A DNA stretch of 9,848 nt from an uncultured Clostridium sp. (lineage in GTDB: Bacteria; Bacillota; Clostridia; Lachnospirales; Lachnospiraceae): the NCBI GenBank assembly GCA_900544905.1, contig UQXF01000109.1:1-9848 (forward strand). Reading direction: 5' to 3'. A program made the translations under genes and the position numbers. The notes under the pieces were generated by a model that did no database searches, was not told the DNA's origin, and saw nothing but the letters and a program-made list of their open reading frames with translations. Below are positions 1-5,458 of the stretch, piece by piece (positions within the stretch are counted from its first letter, which is position 1; the number at the start of each line of letters is the position of its first letter).

Positions 1-28
1 ACCTGTTACAGGATATGCTGTTTCGCTC
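1..28 (-). other. Sequence downstream of the kinase gene
   Basis: Only 28 nt follow the kinase stop before the window ends. A short CCTGTTACAGG inverted repeat is present (2-12), but it is too small and has no T-run, so no terminator is called. The next gene, if any, lies outside the window. Confidence 0.3.
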
Positions 29-946
29 TTATCCCTTTATCTGACACCGCATTCCAACCGTTAATTCATCCGCTTCCCTCTCTGCAAAAACCTCTATCCC
101 CTGTCTGTCAGCTAAAAGCTTTACGATATAGAGACCCAGCCCTGCCCCGGAGCCCTGCCTTACCTGATTCCCCCGGTAGGTGCGCTCAAACAAATGCTCC
201 ACGTCCGGATTTGCCCCCGGCTGCAATCCATTTGAAAATGCAATCCGGCACACCGCTTTTTCATCGACTTCCAAAACCTCCATAGACAGACGAAACGAAT
301 CTTCTGCATATTTTATTACATTATTCAGCAAATTACTGAGCATCCGCGAAAACATCTGCTCATTCAATGACACTATAACACTTTTCTCCGGAAGCTTTAC
401 ATCCGGCACAAGCCGGTGCGCTCTGATTACCGCCTCATGGTCCACAACAAACTGTACCAGCAGCCTGGTAACATCCACATCCGAAAGTGCCGCCGGAATA
501 TTATCACTTTCCAGCACAGACAGTTCAAAAAAATCATCTACCATATTTTTCAAGGTTTCCGTCTTATCCTGGCAGATAGACAGATAGGCTTTGTCTGTTT
601 CACTCATGGAGCCATCCCGGTTCATCATCTGCAGATTTCCCTTTATCACCGTAAGCGGCGTCCGCAAATCATGGGCAATGTCCGAAACAGACTGCTTAAG
701 CCTTCCTTCTGTCTGTTCTGCCTGAAGCTTTAACTGCTTCTGGTAATCCAGATTACGGTTCATCTCAGCAGCCAGTTCCGTTAAATCCCTGTCAAATAAG
801 GACACCCGGAGCTGACGGTTATATGTTTTCTCTCTCGTTAAAAGAAGCTCCTTCCGGAAGCTTTTCATTTCCCTCTTTAGGAAGAAGATATATAGCAACA
901 GCACGGCACAAAGAAAAACCGATATCACACTAATACCCAGCCACAT
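29..946 (-). CDS. Sensor histidine kinase with a single membrane segment (VanS-like)
   Basis: This 305-residue kinase has one N-terminal hydrophobic helix (about residues 3-23), then a basic stop-transfer region and a coiled-coil-like linker (25-85). The dimerisation/phosphorylation domain has SDIAHDLRTPL (phospho-accepting His92). The ATP-binding domain has an N box, NLLNNVIKYA (205-214), an F-box-like LFERTYRG (252-259) and a G2 box GSGAGLGLYIV (265-275). The G1 position reads SNGLQPG and lacks the usual DxGxG aspartate. No extracytoplasmic sensing domain is present, so the signal is likely sensed in the membrane, through a partner, or in the cytoplasm. The start codon lies 1 nt after the regulator stop, with AAAGGAGG 9 nt upstream, so the two proteins are translationally coupled and form a cognate pair that phosphorylates Asp54 of the regulator. 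Confidence 0.92.
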   Translation of the reverse strand: MWLGISVISVFLCAVLLLYIFFLKREMKSFRKELLLTREKTYNRQLRVSLFDRDLTELAAEMNRNLDYQKQLKLQAEQTEGRLKQSVSDIAHDLRTPLTVIKGNLQMMNRDGSMSETDKAYLSICQDKTETLKNMVDDFFELSVLESDNIPAALSDVDVTRLLVQFVVDHEAVIRAHRLVPDVKLPEKSVIVSLNEQMFSRMLSNLLNNVIKYAEDSFRLSMEVLEVDEKAVCRIAFSNGLQPGANPDVEHLFERTYRGNQVRQGSGAGLGLYIVKLLADRQGIEVFAEREADELTVGMRCQIKG

Positions 947-947
947 T

Positions 948-1664
948 TCACCTGTCCTCCTTTGCCCCGCTCCTTAACCGGTATCCGATTCCCCACACCG
1001 TTTCAATATAGTCATGGCCTGTTGCTTTTTTTAACTTGCTCCTTAGATTACTGACATGTACATTGATGGTATTATCCTCATAATAATAGGTATTCTGCCA
1101 TACCGACTCATACAAATTCGCTTTCGTAAATGTCTTTGTGGGCTGCTCCAAAAAAAGCTTAAGCAGCTGCATTTCTTTGGAAGTAAGAGAAATGTTTTTG
1201 CCCTGGTATTCTACCCGGTGTTCCGCCAAAGCCATCCGCAGGTTTCCGCAAACCAGAAATTCCTTATCTCCGTCTGCATCCTTTGTTTTCCCGGGCACAC
1301 CGCTTCTTCGCAGCACCACTTCCATCCGCACCAGCACTTCGTCCAAATCAAAGGGCTTCAATATATAATCATCCGCCCCCATGCGAAGCACCTCCAGCCG
1401 TGTCTCCATACCAGACTTGGCAGACAGACAGATAACCGGTGTATCCGCATGAGTCCGGAGCTCTTCAATGAGGCTGTCACCACTCTTATAGGGCAGCATT
1501 AAATCCATCAGAATAATGCTGTATTCCTTGTTCCTCAACAAAAAGGACGCTTTCCGTCCATCATAGGCACACTCCGCCTCATAGCCGTGTCCGTTAAGAA
1601 ATGCTGCCAGCATATCACTTATCTCTTTACAATCCTCCACAATTAAGACGCTTCCTTTGTTCAT
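948..1664 (-). CDS. OmpR/PhoB-family response regulator
   Basis: This 238-residue protein has a receiver domain followed by a winged-helix DNA-binding domain. Receiver landmarks are VLIVEDCKEI (acidic pair Glu10-Asp11), ILMDLMLP with the phospho-acceptor Asp54, CLSAKSG with Ser81, and LKPF with Lys103. The output domain runs from about residue 140, with LTSKEMQLLKLFL, then INVHVSNLRSKL (recognition helix) and IETVWGIGYRL, all typical of OmpR/PhoB/VanR proteins. It would bind DNA when phosphorylated by the kinase encoded next. A start 36 nt upstream is open, but its ribosome binding site is poorly placed; the ATG at 1662-1664 has GGAGG 5 nt upstream and gives the standard receiver N-terminus. 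The gene's last codons contain AAAGGAGG, which serves as the ribosome binding site of the kinase gene. Its regulated genes are probably left of the window and cannot be named. Confidence 0.93.
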   Translation of the reverse strand: MNKGSVLIVEDCKEISDMLAAFLNGHGYEAECAYDGRKASFLLRNKEYSIILMDLMLPYKSGDSLIEELRTHADTPVICLSAKSGMETRLEVLRMGADDYILKPFDLDEVLVRMEVVLRRSGVPGKTKDADGDKEFLVCGNLRMALAEHRVEYQGKNISLTSKEMQLLKLFLEQPTKTFTKANLYESVWQNTYYYEDNTINVHVSNLRSKLKKATGHDYIETVWGIGYRLRSGAKEDR

Positions 1665-1681
1665 CCTGTCCTCCGCCATAC

Positions 1682-1712
1682 AATATATCAACTGCTGCAT
1701 TTATCCTATCAA
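1682..1712 (-). promoter_or_regulatory. Weak candidate promoter for the two-component operon
   Basis: TTGATA (1707-1712) and TATATT (1682-1687) each match the sigma-A consensus at 5 of 6 positions, but the spacer is 19 nt, longer than ideal. Transcription would begin near 1675, directly ahead of the GGAGG site (1670-1674) of the preferred response-regulator start. The rest of the 142-nt gap (1665-1806) shows a 13-nt inverted repeat ACATGTTTCATGT at 1777-1789 and no convincing terminator. Confidence 0.25.
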
Positions 1713-1806
1713 AATTGCTCAGGTCCACCAAACTGACAAGACCTAACATCCTGGAAGCGTCTGTCATTCTGTCTATACATGTTTCATGTTACCCTCCCCG
1801 GCAGGC

Positions 1807-2118
1807 TCACTTTTCCAAAGCTTCTATTTCCTCCATGGAAAGTCCTGTCTTTTCGGCAATTGTTGGCTTATCCAGCACATCCAGAAGTTCTTTTGCAATC
1901 TCCCGGGCTTTATGCAGGGAGCCTTCCCTGTGTCCTTCTTCCAAACCTTCCTTGCGTCCTTCCTCCAAACCTTCCTGCAGGGCGCGTTTCCGAATTCCAA
2001 TCTCTATAGCAAGATTATCCTTTCTGGCTTCACACTGCATTCGGATTTTCTCGTCTTCGCTCAGCTGTGCCATCGTATATACACATTCATCAATCTTTTC
2101 ATTTTTTTCGGCAAGCAT
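1807..2118 (-). CDS. Possible nested small protein: C-terminal part of the Rpn gene from an internal start
   Basis: Inside the nuclease gene and in the same frame, GGGAGG (2127-2132) stands 8 nt before the ATG at 2116-2118, an ideal spacing. Translation from it would give a 103-residue protein beginning MLAEKNEKIDECVY. It keeps the helical tail, the E-G-rich repeat and the TGLSMEEIEALEK end, but has none of the nuclease motifs. E. coli rpn genes are known to make a short C-terminal product from an internal start that inhibits the full-length toxic nuclease, and the layout here is the same. The caution is that the Shine-Dalgarno bases are also the codons of Trp-Glu-Glu, a segment often conserved in this family for protein reasons. 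The motif is seen; expression and antitoxin function are inferred. Confidence 0.4.
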   Translation of the reverse strand: MLAEKNEKIDECVYTMAQLSEDEKIRMQCEARKDNLAIEIGIRKRALQEGLEEGRKEGLEEGHREGSLHKAREIAKELLDVLDKPTIAEKTGLSMEEIEALEK

Positions 2119-2754
2119 ACACAATTCCTCCCAACTCTGTGCACGAAACAGCTCCGCCCACTGATACAGCTCGGATTCCCCTTCCCTTTGGATAACCCTT
2201 TCATTATCAATCTGGCGAAGGTTCAGAACAAAAATCCCAAAACCGTCAATGTACCGGTTATGGTACTCCGGATTCTCATTAATCAGATAATATCTGGAAA
2301 GAAGCTCCTCCACATCCTCAAACAAATCAAAATCCAGAATACTGATTTGTAAGACAGGCACTGCATCAGCGTAATCCTGCCCCTCATTCAGGTTATCGTA
2401 AGTCCTGCAAAGGTAGGTCAGTGAACGCTCCTTCCAGTAACTCTGCTTGACAACCTGCATCTCCACATTAATGTACTGCTCCTTATTCAGCAGAACCTTG
2501 ATGTCCAGAATGCAGGTCTTGCTGTTCATCTCTTCCCCAAGTTCAATTGGGTTGCAGATATCCAGAACCGTCACCGTATCCGCATCAATTCCCGTGACTG
2601 CACATATCAGATGCTTCAATACGTTGCTGTTCTTCTGCATTACCGCCCGAAACATATAATCGTTTGTCAGGCGGTAGCGGATTTCACCCTTCCATTCCTT
2701 ATAATCCGGGCACCGTCTTTCCGTTTCTTTTACTAAAATATTCTTTTCTTCCAT
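1807..2754 (-). CDS. Rpn-family PD-(D/E)XK nuclease (recombination-promoting nuclease/putative transposase)
   Basis: The protein is 315 residues from the start I prefer. It opens with YRLTNDYMFRAVM (27-39), the usual entry to the Rpn/PDDEXK_2 nuclease domain, followed by the catalytic pattern ILDIKVLL (Asp84) and NVEMQ (Glu98-x-Gln100), then YWKERSLTYLCRTY (106-119). Rpn proteins are DNA endonucleases that promote recA-independent recombination in E. coli and have been linked to phage defence. The C-terminal third is helical, with an EGLEEG-type repeat, and ends TGLSMEEIEALEK. An ATG 33 nt further upstream (2785-2787) is possible, but the ATG at 2752-2754 has a perfect AGGAGG 6 nt before it (2761-2766) and gives the normal N-terminus. 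A second strong internal start exists (see the nested entry). The gene has its own promoter and a higher GC content than the operon to its right. Confidence 0.88.
   Translation of the reverse strand: MEEKNILVKETERRCPDYKEWKGEIRYRLTNDYMFRAVMQKNSNVLKHLICAVTGIDADTVTVLDICNPIELGEEMNSKTCILDIKVLLNKEQYINVEMQVVKQSYWKERSLTYLCRTYDNLNEGQDYADAVPVLQISILDFDLFEDVEELLSRYYLINENPEYHNRYIDGFGIFVLNLRQIDNERVIQREGESELYQWAELFRAQSWEELCMLAEKNEKIDECVYTMAQLSEDEKIRMQCEARKDNLAIEIGIRKRALQEGLEEGRKEGLEEGHREGSLHKAREIAKELLDVLDKPTIAEKTGLSMEEIEALEK
1933..1980. repeat. Imperfect 24-nt tandem duplication in the Rpn gene tail
   Basis: Units 1933-1956 and 1957-1980 agree at about 20 of 24 positions and encode the repeated octapeptide-like segments EGLEEGRK/EGLEEGHR-type. 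Length changes here would stay in frame and lengthen or shorten the charged helix. E-G repeats of this sort are common in the family. Confidence 0.6.
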
Positions 2755-2855
2755 ATGTATCCTCCTGTTCTTCTGCATCATAAACAACTATCCAGGATAC
2801 TATGGCTTATGTCTGTTTTCCGGCTTCATTTTCCCCCTTTCCTCTCCAAGTTTGA

Positions 2856-2872
2856 ACAATTAATTTAATTGT
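2856..2872. repeat. 17-nt perfect palindrome over the -10 element (candidate operator)
   Basis: ACAATTAA and TTAATTGT flank a single T, giving 8-bp perfect arms. The palindrome covers most of the proposed -10 hexamer and the start region of the nuclease promoter, where a repressor dimer would block initiation. AT-rich palindromes also arise by chance, and no regulator gene is adjacent. Confidence 0.4.
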
Positions 2873-2896
2873 AAAGGATTATGAGGGAAATGGCAA
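2868..2896 (-). promoter_or_regulatory. Sigma-A-type promoter for the Rpn nuclease gene
   Basis: On the minus strand, TTGCCA (2891-2896) is followed after exactly 17 nt by TACAAT (2868-2873). Each matches the consensus at 5 of 6 positions. Two tandem copies of AGTATTTTT lie just upstream of the -35 (2901-2918) and resemble an UP element. Transcription would start near 2861. This is a motif match by eye, without experimental support. Confidence 0.6.
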
Positions 2897-2900
2897 CCTT

Positions 2901-2918
2901 AAAAATACTAAAAATACT
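2901..2918. repeat. Two tandem copies of a 9-mer upstream of the -35 element
   Basis: AAAAATACT is repeated exactly at 2901-2909 and 2910-2918, starting 3 nt after the GT4 stop codon and ending 4 nt before the -35 hexamer in promoter orientation. It may act as an UP element for the nuclease promoter or may simply be a small duplication. Confidence 0.45.
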
Positions 2919-2921
2919 TAC

Positions 2922-3890
2922 CTACAATCCGGCAAACAATCTTTCATGCTCTTCTACAACTCTTTTTATGAAAAATCGTTCCAGAACAACCTGTTTTCCC
3001 TTCTCGCACAATTGTTCTGCTAACCTTTTATCTTCATATATCCGCACAGCAGCTGCCACCACTGCATCCACATCATCTTTTTCTACTAATAGTCCATTCA
3101 TTCCATCTGAAACAAGGTTCGGAATTGCATCTACCCTGGTTGCCACAACCGGCTTTTTCGCCCACATAAATTCTGCCAGAACGAGCCCAAAGCCTTCCCA
3201 GCGTGATAGCAGCATTGCCTGGTCAAACAACATTACATACCCCATGGGATTATCCACCCAGCCAGTAATATGTACACAATCCCACAATCCTAATTCTGTT
3301 ATGAGCTGTTCCGTCTGTTCCCGTTCCTCTCCATTTCCAACCATCAAAAAATATGCCTGCGGAATCCTTTTCTTAATTTTTGCTGCTGCCTTTATAAATA
3401 CGTCCGGTGACTTTTGTTTTGATAATCGCCCTACAAAACCAATAACATATGCATCCCCGGAAATGCCTAAATCTGCTCTGGTAACGGAGCAATCTGTAAT
3501 TTCCTTTGCATAGAAATCCAAATCTATTCCATTATAGATTACCTGGATTTTTTCCGGTTTACAAATACAATTAGCAACCGCTGATTCTTTTTCATAGTCT
3601 GAAATGGCAATTATACAATTTGTGAAGCACGCCAAAAAACGCTCTATCCAACGATAGAGCATCTTCTTTTTATTTCCACATTCCATATTAAAAGCCCATC
3701 CATGTGGATTATATATAATTTTATTACGGATACCTAAATCAGCTATACGCCCAATTGCTCCGGCCTTGCTGCTATGACAGTAAATAATATCCGGTTTGTA
3801 CTTTTTGATTAATTTGCGAACATGTAAAATAGCTTTTAAATGATTTCCCGAATCATATTTGCATATTCGCCAAATCAAGTGAAGCTGCAA
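2922..3890 (-). pseudogene. Family 4 (GT-B) glycosyltransferase lacking its N-terminus; truncated at the glf junction
   Basis: The frame encodes 322 residues of a GT4 enzyme. Visible motifs are KPDIIYCHSSKAGAIGR (32-48), IIYNPHGWAF (58-67), AISDYEKESA (95-104), YNGID (119-123), GFVGRLSKQK (151-160), and the donor-binding E-x7-E in EGFGLVLAE (232-240). The C-terminal Rossmann domain is complete and ends normally. The first strand and glycine-rich acceptor loop, roughly 60-70 residues that normally precede the KPDI segment, are missing. In this frame a TGA stands directly before the only possible early start, a TTG at 3888-3890, which lies inside glf and has no good ribosome binding site. The first residues (MQLHLIW) are glf DNA read out of frame. 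I read it as a 5'-truncated remnant. The remaining 315 or so codons are uninterrupted, so the damage is recent or a shortened product is still made by coupling to glf. It closes the polysaccharide operon. Confidence 0.75.
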
Positions 3891-4962
3891 TCACTGCATC
3901 CATATCATAATACTTATACTCTCCTAGTCTTCCTCCAAAATAAACTTTCCTCTCCTGTTTTGCCAGTTCTCTATATCTTTCATATAACACACTATTCTTC
4001 TCATCATTTACTGGATAATACGGCTCATCTCCTGGCTTCCATTCCGAAGAATACTCCCGACTAATTACAGTTCTTGGTAAATCATTTCCTTCTTCATCCT
4101 TACCAAATTCAAACCACTTATGCTCAATAATTCTTGTCCAAGGTGTCTCCCGGTCCGTATAATTTACAGCAGCATTTCCCTGAAAGTTAGGCTTATCTAA
4201 TACTTCTGTTTCAAAACGAACAGAACGGTATTCTAATGCACCAAGCTTGTAACCAAAATACGCATCAATCGGTCCTGTGTAAATTATCTTCTCTGCTAGC
4301 TCATCTAATTCTGCCTTATTCTCCAAATAATCCACACCTAATCGTACCTCAATGCCCTCAAGCATTTTCTCAACCATCTTAGTATAGCCGCCAATAGGGA
4401 TTCCTTGATAAAGTGCATTAAAATAATTGTTATCAAATGTCAATCTTACTGGCAGCCGCTTAATAATAAATGAAGGTAAATCCTTACAATCACGTCCCCA
4501 TTGCTTTTCAGTATATCCTTTTACAAGCTTCTCAAAGATATCCCTTCCAACCAGGGAAACAGCCTGCTCCTCTAAATTCTTTGGTTCACCGGTAATCTCT
4601 TTTCTCTGTTCTTCTATTTTTGCCTTAGCTTCTTCTGGTGTTACTACCCCCCACATCTTATTAAAAGTATACATATTAAACGGCATAGAATACAGTTCCC
4701 CATGGTAATTGGCAACCGGCGAGTTTGTAAAACGGTTAAATTCCGCAAATTGTGTAACATAATCCCATACCTTTTTATTATTTGTATGAAAAATATGGGC
4801 ACCATATTTATGTACATGGATACTTTCTATTTTTTCTGTGTAAATGTTTCCACCAACATTAGAACGCTTATCAATGACAAGAACAGATTTACCTGCTTTT
4901 TTTGCTTCATGGGCAAATACTGCTCCGTAAAGACCAGAACCTACTATTAAATAATCATACAT
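3853..4962 (-). CDS. glf: UDP-galactopyranose mutase
   Basis: Glf is a cytoplasmic flavoenzyme that interconverts UDP-galactopyranose and UDP-galactofuranose, so the product glycan should contain galactofuranose. The 369-residue protein starts with the FAD-binding Rossmann motif IVGSGLYGAV (GxGxxG at 8-13), then VIDKRSNVGGNIY, HVHKYGAHIFHT (about 50-61), the TEKQWG motif near 151-156, IPIGGYTKMVEKML in the middle, and the conserved GRLGEYKYYDMD near the C-terminus (344-355; Arg345 and Tyr349 are the usual active-site contacts). All key residues appear to be present. The ATG has AAGGAG 7 nt upstream. The oddity is the extreme 3' end: after DMDAVIAASLDLA the frame runs only NMQI before TGA, and these last codons are shared in another frame with the truncated GT4 gene. 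The usual short acidic Glf tail thus seems to be replaced by sequence from the neighbour. The enzyme is probably still active. Confidence 0.96.
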   Translation of the reverse strand: MYDYLIVGSGLYGAVFAHEAKKAGKSVLVIDKRSNVGGNIYTEKIESIHVHKYGAHIFHTNNKKVWDYVTQFAEFNRFTNSPVANYHGELYSMPFNMYTFNKMWGVVTPEEAKAKIEEQRKEITGEPKNLEEQAVSLVGRDIFEKLVKGYTEKQWGRDCKDLPSFIIKRLPVRLTFDNNYFNALYQGIPIGGYTKMVEKMLEGIEVRLGVDYLENKAELDELAEKIIYTGPIDAYFGYKLGALEYRSVRFETEVLDKPNFQGNAAVNYTDRETPWTRIIEHKWFEFGKDEEGNDLPRTVISREYSSEWKPGDEPYYPVNDEKNSVLYERYRELAKQERKVYFGGRLGEYKYYDMDAVIAASLDLANMQI

Positions 4963-4991
4963 CTAATTTCTCCTTATAACAAGCTGTCTTT

Positions 4992-5429
4992 TTACTCTTC
5001 ACATTTTTTCATTTTTTCTTTAATTTGTGAAGTTGATACACCTTTGGTATATGACAAATACTCAATGCTAACACCTAATTGCGCAAATTGCTTTTCTGTA
5101 TTTGTGTATCGTTCACTTCCCTTCCAATCATCTCCTGAAAACAAAACATCAAATCCAACTCTCTTCAAAGCAAGCATTTTATCATCAATTTCATCAATTG
5201 AAACCAGGACAACATCATCTACACAGCGAAGAGCCTTCAATATTCTTTCCCTGTCCTTTTCTTGTATAACCGGTTCCTTATGCTTAATATTGCGAACATA
5301 ATCATCACCACATAATCCCACAACCAATATTTCACATTGTTCCTTACATCTTTCCAATAAATTTAGATGTCCTACATGAAACAAATCAAATACACCACAT
5401 GTATATCCTAATTTATACTTTTTTTCCAT
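4992..5429 (-). CDS. tagD: TagD-like cytidylyltransferase (probable glycerol-3-phosphate cytidylyltransferase)
   Basis: This 145-residue protein is a single-domain nucleotidyltransferase of the HxGH superfamily. The nucleotide-binding motif GVFDLFHVGHLNLL is at residues 12-25 (His18, His21), Arg60 and Arg62 follow in the helix after VIQEKD, a GDDWKG motif is at 99-104, and YTKGVSTSQIK at 127-137 matches the RTEGISTTKIK-type signature of TagD. Size and motif order fit glycerol-3-phosphate cytidylyltransferases, which convert CTP and glycerol-3-phosphate to CDP-glycerol plus pyrophosphate. Related enzymes act on ethanolamine phosphate or other phospho-alcohols, so the substrate is inferred. It lies 29 nt downstream of licD and 29 nt upstream of glf, suggesting that it supplies the donor for LicD. 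The ATG has a perfect AGGAGG site 8 nt upstream, the strongest translation signal in the operon. No TagF/TarF-type polymerase is present, so a single decoration is more likely than a teichoic acid chain. Confidence 0.85.
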   Translation of the reverse strand: MEKKYKLGYTCGVFDLFHVGHLNLLERCKEQCEILVVGLCGDDYVRNIKHKEPVIQEKDRERILKALRCVDDVVLVSIDEIDDKMLALKRVGFDVLFSGDDWKGSERYTNTEKQFAQLGVSIEYLSYTKGVSTSQIKEKMKKCEE

Positions 5430-5458
5430 TAGCTATTCCTCCTGACCATATCATGAAA

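Larger units (their letters stand above)
2788..2921 (-). other. Intergenic region between the polysaccharide operon and the Rpn nuclease gene
   Basis: These 134 nt hold the promoter described separately and a leader of about 105 nt that runs to the chosen start at 2754. No GC-rich hairpin with a T-run follows the GT4 stop, so a clear terminator for the polysaccharide operon is not visible and read-through into the nuclease gene is possible. AT-rich, tandemly repeated bases sit at 2901-2918. Confidence 0.6.

Noticed and set aside
1..12. CCTGTTACAGG as a terminator after the kinase gene
   Set aside because: Five-pair arms with a one-base centre and no following T-run within the visible sequence.
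180..1502. Plus-strand open frames opposite the kinase and regulator genes
   Set aside because: No recognisable domains, overlapping frames of low-quality composition, and fully covered by two well-supported genes on the minus strand.
1601..2352. Long plus-strand open frames (187 and 188 residues) opposite the Rpn gene
   Set aside because: They are Ser/Leu/Pro/Phe-rich, resemble no family, lack convincing ribosome binding sites, and arise from the repeated Glu/Gly/Lys codons of the real gene on the other strand.
2789..2801. TATCCTGGATA-like inverted repeat upstream of the Rpn start as a terminator or attachment site
   Set aside because: Arms of only five pairs with a one-base loop, no T-run, and no matching copy elsewhere in the window.
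2665..3513. Plus-strand frame of about 210 residues starting in the intergenic region at 2881
   Set aside because: It runs opposite the GT4 gene, has a Ser/Thr/Asn-rich composition and no motif, and no promoter or ribosome binding site on that strand supports it.
3853..3890. Programmed frameshift making a Glf-GT4 fusion protein
   Set aside because: No slippery heptamer or strong downstream structure is visible, and the GT4 part lacks its first strand, so a fused product would not restore a normal enzyme.
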